Positions 9,273 through 23,146 are shown, counted from the stretch's first letter. The stretch is DNA of 64,000 nt from Xestospongia bergquistia (GCA_963965975.1 OZ014421.1:3647001-3711000); one strand, 5' to 3'. The notes: generated by a model from the sequence alone, not told the origin. Translations and numbers: made by a program.

Positions 9273-12200
9273 GCCATAAAGTCCTTTACACTATGCAGTT
9301 TACTTTATAAACTTCTCTCAATAGTCTAAACCATCTAAAGTCTTTACTTTAAAGACTTTAGAGCGTTAATGCAAACTATCTTACTTAACTGTTAATAGCT
9401 GTTTATTTAGTTAGTGCCATAAAGTCCTTTACACTGTGCTGTTTACTTTATAAACTTCTCCCAATAGTCTAAACCTACTAAAGTCTTCAAATTAAAGACT
9501 TTACAGCATTAATGCAAACTAACTTACTAAACTGTTAATAGCTCTTTACTTAGTTAGTGCCATCAAGTCCTTTAGACTGAGCAGTTTACTGTACAAACTT
9601 CTCTCAATTGTCTAAACCTTCTAAAGTCTTTAACTTAAAGACTTTAGAGCGTTAATGCAAACTAACTTACTAAACTGTTTATAGCTGTTTATTTAGTTAG
9701 TGCCATAAAGTCCTTTAGACTGAGCAATTTACTTTATAAACGTCTCTCAATATTCTAAACCTTCTAAAGTCTTTAACTTAAAGACTTTAAAGCGTTAATG
9801 CAAACTGACTTACTAAACTGTTAATAGCTGTCTATTTAGTTAGTGCCATAAAGTCCTTTAGACTTAGTAGTTTACCTTATAAACTTCTCTCAATAGTCTA
9901 AACCTTCTAAAGTCTTTAATTGCAAGACTTTAGAACGTTAACGCAAACTAACTTATTAAACTGTTAATAGCTGTTTATTTAGTTAGTGCCATAAAGTCCT
10001 TTAGACTGAGCAGTTTACTTTATAAACTTCTCTCAATAGTCTAAACCTTCTAAAGTCTTTAATTTAAAGGCTTTAGAACGTTAATGCAAAGTAACTTATT
10101 AAACTGTTAATAGCTGTTTATTTAGTTAGTGCCATAAAGTCCTTTAGACTGAGCAGTTTACTTTATAAACTTCTCTCAATAGTCTAAACATTCTAAAGTC
10201 TTTACCTTAAAGACTTCATAGCGTTAATGCAAACTAACTTACTAAACTGTTAATAGCTGTTTATTTAGTTAGTGCCATAAAGTCCTTTAGACAGAACAGT
10301 TTACTTTCTAAACTTCTCTCAATAGTCTAAACCTACAAAAGTCTTCAAATTAAAGACTTTACAGCGATAATGCAAACTAACTTACTGAACTGATAAATGC
10401 TGTTTATTTAGTTAGTGCCATAAAGTCCTTTACACTGAGCAGTTTACTTTATAAACTTCTCTCAATAGTCTAAACCTTCTAAAGTCATTAACTTAAAGAC
10501 TTTAGAGCGTTAATGCAAACTAACTTACTAAACTGTTTATAGTTGTTTATTTAGTTAGTGCCATAAAGTCCTTTAGACTGAGCAGTTTACTTTATAAACT
10601 TCTCTCAATAGTCTAAACCTTCTAAAGTCTTTAACTTAAAGACTTTAGAGCGTTAAGGCTAACTAACTCACTAAACTGTTAACAGCTGTTTATTTAGTTA
10701 GTGCCATAAAGTCCTTTAGACTTAGTAGTTTACTTTATAAACTTCTCTCAATAGTCTAAACCTTCTAAAGTCTTTAACTTAAAGACTTTAAAGTGTTAAT
10801 GCAAAGTAACTTACTAAACTGTTAATAGCTGTTTATTTAGTTAGTGCCATAAAGTCCTTTAGACTGAGTAGTTTACTTTATCAACTTCTCTCAATAGTCT
10901 AAACCTTCTAAAGTCTTTAAATTAAAGACTTTGGAGCGTTAATGTAATCTAACTTATTAAACTGTTAATAGCTGTTTATTTAGTTAGTGCCATAAAGTCC
11001 TTTAGACTGAGCAGTTTACTTTATAAACCTCTCTCAATGGTCTAAACCTTCTAAAGTCTTTAAGCTAAAGACTTTAGAGCGTTAATGCCAACTAACTTAC
11101 TAAACTGTTACTAGCTATTTATTTAGTTAGTATCATAAAGTCCTTTAGACTGAGCAGTTTACTTTATAAAGTTCTCTCAGTAGTCCAAACCTTCTAAAGT
11201 CTTTAACTTAAAGACTTTGGAGCGTTAATGCAAACTAACTTACTAAACTGTTAATAGCTCTTTATTTAGTTAGTGCCATAAAGTCCATTAGACTGAGCAG
11301 TTTACTTTATAAACTTCTCTCAATAGTCTAAACCTTTTAAAGTCTTTAACTTAAAGACTTTAGAGCGTTAATGGAAACTAACTTATTAAACTGTTAATAG
11401 CTGTTTATTTAGTTACTGCCATAAAGTCCATTAGACTTAGTAGTTTACTTTATAAACTTCTCTCAATAGTCTAAACCATCTAAAGCCTTTAACTTAAAGA
11501 CTTTGGAGCGTTAATGCAAACTAACTTACTAAACTGTTAATAGCTGTTTATTTAGTTTGTGCCATAAAGTCCTTTAGACTGAGCAGTTTACTTTATAAAC
11601 TTCTCTCAATAGTCTAAACATTCTAAAGTCTTTAACTTAAAGACTTTTAAAGTGTTAATGCAAACTATCTTACTAAACTTTTAATAGCTGTTTATTTAGT
11701 TAAGGCCACAAAGTCCTTTAGACTGAGTAGTTTACTTTATAAACTTCTCTCAATAGTCTAACCTTTCTAAAGTCTTTAACTTAAAGACTTTAGAGCGTTA
11801 ATGCAAACTAACTTACTAAACTGTTAATAACTGTTTATTTAGTTAGTGCCATAGAGTCCTTTAGACTGAGTAGTTTACTTTATGAGCTTCTCTCAGTAGT
11901 CTAAACCTTCTAAAGTCTTTAACTTAAAGACTTTAGAGCGTTAATGCAAACTAACTTACTAAACTGTTAATAGCTGTTTATTTAGTTAGTGCCATAAAGT
12001 CCTTTAGACTGAGCAGTTTACTTTATAAACTTCTCTCAATAGTCTAAACCTTCTAAAGTCTTTAACTTAAAGACTTTAGAGCGTTAATACAAACGAACTT
12101 ATTAAACTGTTTATAGCTGTTTATTTAGTTAGTGTCATAGAGTCCTTTAGACTTAGCAGTTTACTTCATAAAATTCTCTCAATAGTGTAAACCTTCTAAA

Positions 12201-13701
12201 GTCTTTAACTTAAAGACTTTAGAGCGTTAATGCAAACTAACTTACTAAACTGTTAATATCTGTTTATTTAGTTAGTGCCATAAAGTCCTTTAGACTGAGT
12301 AGTTTACTTTATAAACTTCTCTCAATAGTTTAAACCTTCTAAAGTCTTTAACATAAAGACTTTAGAGCGTTAATGCAAACTAACTTACTAAACTGTTAAT
12401 AGCTGTTTATTTAGTTAGTGCCATAAAGTCCTTTAGACTGAGCAGTTTACTTTATAAACTTCTCTCAATAGTCTAAACCTTCTAAAGTCTTTAACTTAAA
12501 GACTTTGGAGCGTTAATGCAAACTAACTTACTAAACTGTTAATAGCTGTTTATTTAGTTAGTGCCATAAAGTCCTTTAGACTGAACAGTTTACTATATAA
12601 ACTTCTCTCAATAGTCTAAATCTTCTAAAGTCTTTAACTTAAAGACTTTAGAGCGTTAATGCAAACTAACTTACTTAACTGTTAATAGCTGTTTATTTAG
12701 TTAGTGCCATAAAGTCCGTTAGACTGAGCAGTTTACTTTATAAACTTCTCTCAATAGTCTAGACCTTCTAAAGTCATTAACTTAAAGACTTTAAAGTGTT
12801 AATGCAAACTTACTAAACTGTTAATAGCTGTTTATTTAGTTAGTGCCATAAAGTCCTTTAGACTTAGTAGTTTACTATATCAACTTGTCTCAATAGTCTA
12901 AACCTTTTAAGTCTTTAACTTACAGACTTTGTAGCGTTAATGTAATCTAACTTATTAAACTGTTAATAGCTGTTTATTTAGTTAGTGCCATAAAGTCCTT
13001 TAGCCTGAGCAGTTTACTTTATAAACTTCTCTCAATAGTCTAAACCTTCTAAAGTCTTTAACATAAAGACTTTAGAGCGTTAATGCAAACTAACTTACTA
13101 AACTGTTAATAGCTGTTTATTTAGTTTGTGCCATAAAGTTCTTTAGACTGAGCAGTTTACTTTATAAACTTCTCTCAATAGTCTAAACCTTCTAAAGTCT
13201 TTAACTTAAAGACCTTGGAACGTTAATGCAAACTAACTTACTAAACTGTTAATAGCTGTTTATTTAGTTAGTGCCATAAAGTCCTTTAAACTGAGCAGTT
13301 TACTTTATAAATTTCTCTCAATAGTCTAAACCTTCTAAAGTCTTTAACTTAAAGACTTTGGAGCGTTAATGCAAAGTATCTTACGAAACTGTTAATAGCT
13401 GTTTATTTAGTTAGTGCCATAAAGTGCTTTAGACTCAGTAGTTTACTTTATAAACATCTCTCAATAGTCTAAACCTTCCAAAGTGTTTAACTTAAAGACT
13501 TTGAGGTGTTAATGCAAACTAACTTACTAAACTGTTAATAGCTGTTTCTTTAGTTAGTGCCATAAAGTTCTTTAGACTGAGCAGTTTACTTTATAAACTT
13601 CTCTCAATAGCCTAAACCTTCTAAAGTCTTTAACATAAAGAGTTTGGAGCGTTAATGCAAACTAACTTACTAAACTGTTAGTAGCTGCTTATTTAGTTAG
13701 T
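9273..13701 (+). repeat. Higher-order block A, about 31 monomers
   Basis: This 4,429-bp run is followed directly by a similar run (13702-17844). Private variants keep their order and a 4,429-bp offset in the first part. CCATCTAAAGTCTTTAC is at 9331 and 13760; CCTACAAAAGTCTTCAAATT with CAGCGATAATGC is at 10332 and 14761. Block A contains two monomers missing from block B, around 10.5-10.8 kb, one with GCGTTAAGGCTAACTAACTC. A third, partial relative near 19.6-20.5 kb keeps them (GCGTTAAGGCTAACTAACTT at about 19938), so the shorter block B is probably the deleted one. Confidence 0.75.
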
Positions 13702-16700
13702 GCCGTAAAGTCCTTTAGAATGAGTAGTTTACTTTATAAACTTCTCTCAATAGTCTAAACCATCTAAAGTCTTTACCTTAAAGACTTTAGAGCGTTAGTG
13801 CAAACTATCTTACTTAACTGTTAATAGCTGTTTATTTAGTTAGTGCCATAAAGTCCTTTACACTGAGCAGTTTACTTTATAAACTTCTCTCAATAGTCTA
13901 AACCTACTAAAGTCTTCAAATTAAAGACTTTACAGCATTAATGCAAACTAACTTACTAAACTGTTAATAGCTGTTTACTTAGTTAGTGCCATCAAGTCCT
14001 TTAGACTGAGCAGTTTACTGTATAAAATTCTCTCAATTGTCTAAACCTTCTAAAGTCTTTAACTTAAAGACTTTAGAGCGTTAATGCAAACTAACTTACT
14101 AAACTGTTTATAGCTGTTTATTTAGTTAGTGCCATAAAGTCCTTTAGACTGAGCAGTTTACTTTATAAACGTCTCTCAATAGTCTAAACCTTCTAAAGTC
14201 TTTAACTTAAAGACTTTAAAGCGTTAATGCAAACTGACTTACTAAACTGTTAATAGCTGTCTATTTAGTTAGTGCCATAAAGTCCTTTAGACTTAGTAGT
14301 TTACTTTATAAACTTCTCTCAATAGTCTAAACCTTCTAAAGTCTTTAATTGCAAGACTTTAGAACGTTAATGCAAACTAACTTATTAAACTGTTAATAGC
14401 TGTTTATTTAGTTAGTGCCATAAAGTCCTTTAGACTGAGCAGTTTACTTTATAAACTTCTCTCAATAGTCTAAACCTTCTAAAGTCTTTAATTTAAAGAC
14501 TTTAGAATGTTAATGCAAAGTAACTTATTTAACTGTTAATAGCTGTTTATTTAGTTAGTGCCATAAAGTCCTTTAGACTGAGCAGTTTACTTTATAAACT
14601 TCTCTCAATAGTCTAAACATTCTAAAGTCTTTACCTTAAAGACTTTATAGCGTTAATGCAAACTAACTTACTAAACTGTTAATAGCTGTTTATTTAGTTA
14701 GTGCCATAAAGTCCTTTAGACAGAACAGTTTACTTTCTAAACTTCTCTCAATAGTCTAAACCTACAAAAGTCTTCAAATTAAAGACTTTACAGCGATAAT
14801 GCAAACTAACTTACTAAACTGATAAATGCTGTTTATTTAGTTAGTGCCATAAAGTCCTTTACACTGAGCAGTTTACTTTATAATCTTCTCTCAATAGTCT
14901 AAACCTTCTAAAGTCTTTAACTTAAAGACTTTAGAGCGTTAATGCAAACTAACTTACTAAACTGTTAATAGCTGTTTATTTAGTTAGTGCCATAAAGTCC
15001 TTTAGACTGAGTAGTTTACTTTATAAACTTCTCTCAATAGTCTAAACCTTCTAAAGTCTTTAACTTAAAGACTTTGGAGCGTTAATGTAATCTAACTTAT
15101 TAAACTGTTAATAGCTGTTTATTTAGTTAGTGCCATAAAGTCCTTTAGACTGAGCAGTTTACTTTATAAACTTCTCTCAATAGTCTAAACCTTCTAAAGT
15201 CTTTAACTTAAAGACTTTAGAGCGTTAATGCAAACTAACTTACTAAACTGTTACTAGCTGTTTATTTAGTTAGTATCACAAAGTCCTTTAGACTGAGCAG
15301 TTTACTTTATAAACTTCTCTCAATAGTCTAAACCTTCTAAAGTCTTTAACTTAAAGACTTTAGAGCGTTAATGCAAACTAACTTACTAAACTGTTAATAG
15401 CTCTTTATTTAGTTAGTGCCATAAAGTCCTTTAGACTGAGCAGTTTACTTTATAAACTTCTCTCAATAGTCTAAACCTTTTAAAGTCTTTAACTTAAAGA
15501 CTTTAGAGCGTTAATGGAAACTAACTTATTAAACTGTTAATAGCTGTTTATTTAGTTACTGCCATAAATTCCATTAGACTTAGTAGTTTACTTTATAAAC
15601 TTCTCTCAATAGTCTAAACCTTCTAAAGCCTTTAACTTAAAGACTTTGGAGCGTTAATGCAAACTAACTTACTAAACTGTTAATAGCTGTTTATTTAGTT
15701 TGTGCCATAAAGTCCTTTAGACTGAGCAGTTTACTTTATAAACTTCTCTCAATAGTCTAAACATTCTAAAGTCTTTAACTTAAAGACTTTAAAGTGTTAA
15801 TGCAAAATATCTTACTAAACTGGTAATAGCTGTTTATTTAGTTAATGCCACAAAGTCCTTTAGACTGAGTAGTTTACTTTATAAACTTCTCTCAATAGTC
15901 TAAACTTTCTAAAGTCTTTAACTTAAAGACTTTAGAGCGTTAATGCAAACTAACTTACTAAACTGTTAATAAATGTTTATTTAGTTAGTGCCATAAAGTC
16001 CTTTAGACTGAGTAGTTTACTTTATGAGCTTCTCTCAATAGTCTAAACCTTCTAAAGTCTTTAACTTAATGACTTTAGAGCGTTAATGCAAACTAACTGA
16101 CTAAACTGTTAATAGCTGTTTATTTAGTTGGTGCCGTAAAGTCCTTTAGACTGAGCAGTTTACTTTATAAACTTCTCTCAATAGTCTAAACATTCTAAAG
16201 TCTTTAACTTAAAGACTTTAGAGCGTTAAGACAAACGAACTTACTAAACTGTTTATAGCTGTTTATTTAGTTAGTGCCACAGAGTCCTTTAGACTGAGCA
16301 GTTTACTTCATAAAATTCTCTCAATAGTGTAAACCTTCTAAAGTCTTTAACTGAAAGACTTTAGAGCGTTAATGCAAACTAACTTACTAAAATGTTAATA
16401 TCTGTTCATTTAGTTAGTGCCATAAAGTCCTTTAGACTGAGTAGTTTACTTTATAAACTTCTCTCAATAGTCTAAACCTTCTAAAGTCTTTAACATAAAG
16501 ACTTTAGAGCGTTAATGCAAACTAACTTACTAAACTGTTAATAGCTGTTTATTTAGTTAGTGCCATAAAGTCCTTTAGACTGAGCAGTTTACTTTATAAA
16601 CTTCTGTCAATAGTCTAAACCTTCTAAAGTCTTTAACTTAAAGACTTTGGAGCGTTAATGCAAACTAACTGACTAAACTGTTAATAGCTGTTTATTTAGT

Positions 16701-17844
16701 TAGTACCATAAAGTCCTTTAGACTGAACATTTTACTTTATAAACTTCTCTCAATAGTCTAAATCTTCTAAAGTCTTTAACTTAAAGACTTTAGAGCGTTA
16801 ATGCAAACTAACTTACTAAACTGTTAATAGCTGTTTATTTAGTTAGTGCCATAAAGTCCGTTAGACTGAGCAGTTTACTTTATAAACGTCTCTCAATAGT
16901 CTAGACCTTCTAAAGACATTAACTTAAAGACTTTAAAGTGTTAATGCAAACTTACTAAACTGTTAATAGCTGTTTATTTAGTTAGTGCCATAAAGTCCTT
17001 TAGACTTAGTAGTTTACTTTATCAACTTGTCTCAATAGTCTAAACCTTCTAAAGTCTTTAACTTAAAGACTTTGTAGCGTTAATGTAATCTAACTTATTA
17101 AACTGTTAATAGCTGTTTATTTAGTTAGTGCCATAAAGTCCTTTAGCCTGAGCAGTTTACTTTATAAACTTCTCTCAATAGTCTAAACCTTCTAAAGTCT
17201 TTATCTTAAAGACTTTAGAGCGTTAATGCAAACTAACTTACTAAACTGTTAATAGCTGTTTATTTAGTTAGTGCCATAAAGTTCTTTAGACTGAGCAGTT
17301 TACTTTATAAACTTCTCTCAATAGTCTAAACCTTCTAAAGTCTTTAACTTAAAGACTTTGGAACGTTAATGCAAACTAACTTACTAAACTGTTAATAGCT
17401 GTTTATTTAGTTAGTACCATAAAGTCCTTTAGACTGAGTAGTTTACTTTATAAACTTCTCTCAATAGTCTAAACCTTCTAAAGTCTTTAACTTAAAGACT
17501 TTGGAGCGTTAATGCAAAGTATCTTACTAAACTGTTAATAGCTGTTTATTTAGTTAGTGCCATAAAATGCTTTAGACTGAGTACTTTACTTTATAAACTT
17601 CTCTCAATAGTCTAAACCTTCCAAAGTCTTTAACTTAAAGACTTTGGAGTGTTAATGGAAACTAACTTACTAAACTGTTTATAGCTGTTTATTTAGTTAG
17701 TGCCATAAAGTCCTTTAGACTGAGCAGTTTACTTTATAAACTTCTCTCAATAGCCTAAACCTTCTAAAGTCTTTAACATAAAGAGTTTGGAGCGTGAATG
17801 CAAACTAACTTACTAAACTGTTAGTAGCTGCTTATTTAGTTAGT
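13702..17844 (+). repeat. Higher-order block B, about 29 monomers
   Basis: A tandem relative of block A. Block B starts at GCCGTAAAGTCC, which in both blocks follows TTAGTAGCTGCTTATTTAG; the same pair recurs at 17845. Past about 14.9 kb the offset to block A falls from 4,429 to about 4,143 bp, equal to two lost monomers. A short monomer with TTAATGCAAACTTACTAAAC, lacking CTAA, is shared at about 12800 and 16942, as is AACATAAAGAGTTTGGAGCG at about 13632 and 17774. Scattered substitutions separate the blocks. Confidence 0.75.
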
Positions 17845-20800
17845 GCCGTAAAGTCCTTTAGACTGAGTAGTTTACTTTATAAACTTCTCTCAATAGTCTA
17901 AACCTTCTAAAGTCTTTAACTTAAAGACTTTAGAGAGTTAATGCAAACTAACTTATTAAACTGTTAATAGCTGTTTATTTATTTAGTGGCATAAAGTCCT
18001 TTACACTGAGCAGTTTACTTTATAAACTTCTCTCAATAGTCTAAACCTTCTAAAGTCTTTAACTTAAAGACTTTAGAACGTTAATGTAAACAAACTTACT
18101 AAACTGTTAATAGCTGTTTATTTGTTTAGTGCCATAAAGTCCTTTACACAGAGCAGTTTACTTTATAAACTTCTCTCAATAGTCTAAACCTTCTAAAGTC
18201 TTTAACTTAACGACTTTAGAGCGTTAATGCAAACTAACTCACTAAACTGTTAATAGCTGTTTATTTAGTTTGTGCCATAAAGTCCTTTAGACTGAGCAGT
18301 TTACTCTTATAAACTTCTCTCAATAGTCTAAACCTTCTAAAGTCTTTAACTTAATGACTTTGGAGCATTAATGCTAACTAACTTACTAAACTGTTAATAG
18401 CTGTTTATTTAGTTAGTGCCATAAATTCCTTTAGACTGAGCAGTTTACTTTATAAACTTCTCTCAATAGTCTAAACCTTCTAAAGTCTTTAACTTAAAGA
18501 CTTTGGAGCGTTAATGCAAACTATCTTACTAAACTGTTAAAAGCTGTTTATTTACTTAGTGCCATAAAGTCCTTTAGTCTGAGTAGTTTACTTTATAAAC
18601 TTCTCTCAATAGTCTAAACCTTCTAAAGTCTTTAACTTTAAGACTTTGGAGTGTTAATGCAAACTAACTTACTAAACTGTTAATAGCTGTTTACTTAGTT
18701 AGTGCCAAAAAGTTTTTAGACTGAGCAGTATACTTTATAAACTTCTCTCAATAGTCTAAACCTTCTAAAGTCTTTAAGTTAAAGACTTTGGAGCATCAAT
18801 GCAAACTAACTTACTAAACTGTTAATAGCTGCTTATTTAGTTAGTGCCATAAAGTCCTTTAGACTGAGCAGTTTACTTTATAAACTTCTCTCAATAGTCT
18901 AAACCTTCTAAAGTCTTTAACTTAAAGACTTTGGAAAGTTAACGCAAACTAACTTACTAAACTGTTAATAGCTCTTTATTTATTTACTGCCATAAAGTCC
19001 TTTAGACTGAGTAGTTTACTTTATAAAATTCTCTAAATGATGTCAACCTTCTGAAGTATTTAACTTAAAGACTTTGGAGCGTTAACGTAAGCTGACTTAC
19101 AAAACTGTTAATAGCTGTTTATTTAGTTAGTGCCATAAAGTCCTTAGACTGAGCAGTTTACTTTATAAACTTCTCTCAATAGTCTAAACCTACTAAAGTC
19201 TTCAAATTAAAGACTTTACAGCGTTAATGCAAACTAACTTACTAAACTGTTAATAGTTGTTTACTTAGTTAGTGCCATCAAGTCCTTTAGACTGAGCAGT
19301 TTACGGTATAAACTTCTCTCAAATTGTCTAAACCTTCCAAAGTCTTTAACTTAAAGACTTTAGAGCGTTAATGCAAACTAACTTACTAAACTGTTAATAG
19401 CTGTTTATTTAGTTAGTATCATAAAGTCCTTTAGACTGAGCAGTTTACTTTATAAACTTCTCTCAATAGTCTAAACATTCTAAAGTCTTTACCTTAAAGA
19501 CTTTAAAGCGTTAATGCAAACTAACTTACTAAACTGTTAATAGCTGTTTATTTAGTTAGTGCCATAAAGTCCTTTAGATAGAACAGTTTACTTTCTAAAC
19601 TTCTCTGAATTGTCTAAACCTACTAAAGTCTTCAAATTAAAGACTTTACAGCGATAATGCAAACTAACTTACTAAACTGATAAATGCTGTTTATTTAGTT
19701 AGTGCCATAAAGTCCTTTTGACTGAGCAGTTTACTTTATAAACTACTCTCAATAGTCTAAACCTTCTAAAGTCTTTAACTTAAAGACTTTAGAGCGTTAA
19801 TGCAAACTAACTTACTAAACTGTTTATAGTTGTTTATTTAGTTAGTGCCATAAAGTCCTTTAGACCTAGCAGTTTACTTTCTAAACTACTATCAAAAGTC
19901 TAAACCTTCTAAAGTCTTTAACTTAAAGAATTTAGAGCGTTAAGGCTAACTAACTTACTAAACTGTTAACAGCTGTTTATTTAGTTAGTGCCATAAAGTC
20001 CTTTAGACTTAGTAGTTTACTTTATAAACTTCTCTCAATAGTCTAAACCTTCTAAAGTCTTTAACTTAAAGACTTTAAAGTGTTAATGCAAACTAACTTA
20101 CTAAACTGTTAATAGCTGTTTATTTAGTTAGTGCCATAAAGTCCTTTAGACTGAGTAGTTTACTTTATAAACTTCTCTCGATAGTCTAAACCTTCTAAAG
20201 TCTTTAACTTAAAGACTTTGGAGCGTTAATGTAATCTAACTTATTAAACTGTTAATAGCTGTTTATTTAGTTAGTGCCATAAAGTCCTTTAGACTGAGCA
20301 GTTTACTTTATTAAATTCTCTCAGTAGTCTAAACCTTCTAAAGTCTATAACATAAAGACTTTCAAGTGTTAATGCAAACTAACTTACTAAACTGTTAATA
20401 GCTGTTTATTTAGTTAGTGCCATAAAGTCCTTTAGACTGAGTAGTTTACTTTATAAACTTCTCTCAATAGTCTAAACCTTCTAAAGTCTTTAACTTAAAG
20501 ACTTTGGAGCGTTAATGTAATCTAACTTATTAAACTGTTAATAGCTGTTTATTTAGTTAGTGCCAGAAAGTCCTTTAGACTGAGCAGTTTACTTTATTAA
20601 ATTCTCTCAATAGTCTAAACCTTCTAAAGTCTTTAACTTAAAGACTTTAGAGCGTTAATGCAAACTAACTTACTAAACTGTTAATAGCTCTTTGTTTAGT
20701 TAGTATCATAAAGTCCTTTAGACTGAGCAGTTTACTTTATAAACTTCTCTCAATAGTCTAAACCTTCTAAAGTCTTTAAGTTAAAGACTTTAGAGCGTTA

Positions 20801-22492
20801 ATGCAAACTAACTGACTAAACTGTCAATAGCTGTTTATTTAGTTAGTGCCATAAAGTCCTTTAGACTTAGTAGTTTACGTTATAAACTTCTCTCAATAGT
20901 CTAAACCATCTAAAGTCTTTAACTTAAAGACTTTAGAGCGTTAATGCAAACTTACTTACTAAACTGTTTATAGTTGTTTATTTAATTAGTGCCATAAAGT
21001 CCTTTAGACTGAGCAGTTTACTTTATAAACTCTCAATAGTCTAAACCTTCTAAAGTCTTTAACTTAAAGACTTTAGAGCGTTAAGGATAACTAACTTACT
21101 AAACTGTTAACAGCTGTTTATTTAGTTAGTGCCATAAAGTCCTTTAGACTTAGTAGTTTACTTTATAAACTTCTCTCAATAGTCTAAACTTTCTAAAGTC
21201 TTTAACTTAAAGACTTTAAAGTGTTGATGCAAACTAACTTACTAAACTGTTAATAGCTGTTTATTTAGTTAGTGCCATAAAGTCCTTTAGACTGAGCAGT
21301 TTACTTTATAAACTTCTCTCAATAGTCTAAACCTTCTAAAGTCTTTAACTTAAAGACTTTAGAGCGTTAATGCACTCTAACTTACTAAACTGTTAATAGC
21401 TGTTTATTTAGTTAGTGCCATAAAGTCCTTTAGACTGAGCTGTTTACTTTATAAACTTCTCTCAATAGTCTAAACCTTCTAAAGTCTTTAACTTAAAGAC
21501 TTTAGAGCGTTAATGCAAACTAACTTACTAAACTGTTAATAGCTGTTTATTTAGTTACTGCCATAAAGTCCATTAGCCTTAGTAGTTTACGTTATAAACT
21601 TCTCTCAATAGTCTAAACCATCTAAAGCCCTTAACTTAAAGACTTTGGAGCGTTAATGCAAACTAACTTACTAAACTGTTAATATCTGTTTATTTAGTTT
21701 GTACCATAAAGTCCTTTAGACTCAGCAGTTTACTTCATAACATTCTGTCAATAGTCTAAACCTTCTAAAGTCTTTAACTGAAAGACTTTAGAGCGTTAAT
21801 GCAAACTAACTTACTAAACTGTTAATAGCTGTTTATTTAGTTAGTGCCATAAAGTCCTTTAGACTGAGTAGTTTACTTTATAAACTTCTCTCAACAGTCT
21901 AAACCTTCTAAAGTCTTTAACTTAAAGACTTTAGAGCGTTAATGCAAACTAACTTACTAAACTGTTAATAGCTGTTTATTTAGTTAGTGCCATAAAGTCC
22001 TTTAGACTGAGCAGTTTACTTTATAAACTTCTCGCAATAGTCTAAACCTTCTAAAGTCTTTAACTTAAAGACTTTAGAGCGTTGACGCAAACTAACTTAC
22101 TAAACTGTTAATAGCTGTTTATTTAGTTAGTGCCATAAAGTCCTTTAGACTGAGCAGTTTACTTTATAAACTTCTCTCAATAGTCTAGACCTTCTAAAGT
22201 CTTATATAAAGACATTTTAGAGCGTTAATGCAGACAAACTTACTAAACTGTTAATAGCTGTTTATTTAGTTACTGCCATAAAGTCCTTTAGACTGAGCAG
22301 TTTACTTTATAAACTTCTCTCAATAGTCTAAACCTTCTAAAGTCTTTAATTTAAAGACTTTAGAGCGTTAATGCAAGCTAACTTACTAAACTGTTAATAG
22401 CTGTTTATTTAGTAAGTGCCATAAAGTCCTTTAGACTGAGCAGTTTACTTTATAACCTTCTCTCAATAGTCTAAACCTTCTAAAGTCTTTAA

Positions 22493-23146
22493 CCCTTTAC
22501 TTCCCGTTGACGAGTATACTCGTCATTAAAAAAGTGGGCGTAATTCCCAATGACGAGTATACTCGTCGTCTGCTTTATACCGAGTTTGGCACTCTGGTTT
22601 GCTTTTTGGAAGCGTCTTTTTTAGCTAGTCGTGCTTCAGGTAGCTGGTTTGCAAGGTAGAAATACCAAAGTAGCTGCTGTGTCTCTTCGCTCTTGCTTTC
22701 AGACCATCTATGCTTGAAAACTCATCTTTGTATCATTTTGATTGTCAAGCGCGTCACTCGATCAAAGGTAAGTGTGAAGCTACAAAGTAAACATGCAACT
22801 ATTCATTATTATCATTTAACAACAATCATTAAAATATAGAACAATAGTATATAGTAGACTGTTTATAATACGTGGAGCTGAGAGAGTTCATTGTTGACAC
22901 TATTGTAGCAGATACTATATTCAACAATAATCATTTATAAAAGGTAAAACATTAAAAGTACAGTTTAAGAACAACTCACCATCTTATCATTCACTTTATG
23001 AAAGAAACTCGACTTCTAAACACCTCCAACATCAAGATAGTAGGAATAAAACGCAAAAACGAAGTAAAAAACGTGCTTTTTACCTCAGGGCAAAATAATT
23101 TGGTAATTACGGTATACGCCCACGCAGAAACTTGGCATGTAAAGGG
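22493..23146. mobile_element. 654-bp piggyBac-type MITE with TTAA target duplication
   Basis: TTAA is duplicated at 22489-22492 and 23147-23150, and the element starts CCCTTTAC and ends GTAAAGGG, the classic piggyBac pattern. Flanking satellite joins cleanly as GTCTTTAA|CTTAAAGAC once the element and one TTAA are removed. The terminal repeat is perfect for 8 bp and imperfect beyond. A second inverted pair, GTGGGCGTA at 22534-22542 and TACGCCCAC at 23115-23123, lies inside. The left end carries two copies of a perfect 16-bp palindrome. No transposase fragment is recognisable, so it would depend on a transposase from elsewhere. AAAG|GTAAGTG at 22767/22768 and TTTTTACCTCAG|GG at 23098 look like a splice donor and acceptor. 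Confidence 0.93.
22509..22567. repeat. Paired 16-bp palindromes at the left end of the MITE
   Basis: GACGAGTATACTCGTC is its own reverse complement and occurs twice, at 22509-22524 and 22552-22567, with a 43-bp step. The first copy extends to an 18-bp palindrome (T...A). Repeated subterminal palindromes of this kind are plausible transposase binding sites. The right end has no full copy, only the related GGTATACGCCC, so the two ends are asymmetric. Confidence 0.85.

Larger units (their letters stand above)
5977..22492 (+). repeat. Main 143-bp satellite array, segment 1
   Basis: About 115 tandem forward monomers. The unit, counted from GCCATAAAGT, is 143 bp with 43 G/C, so about 30%. It contains one CpG (GAGCGTTAA, unit positions 92-93), a fold-back AGTTTA-CTTTA-TAAACT (about 26-42), and a 29-bp palindrome at 62-90. 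The first monomers (about 5979-6250) still carry traits of the reversed subfamily, such as TTAATTGCAG; uniformity rises to the right. Variant monomers recur: CTTAGTAGTTTAC for CTGAGCAGTTTAC, GTAATCTAACTTATT for GCAAACTAACTTACT, and TTTGGAGCG for TTTAGAGCG. No open frame of 60 codons occurs. Confidence 0.97.
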
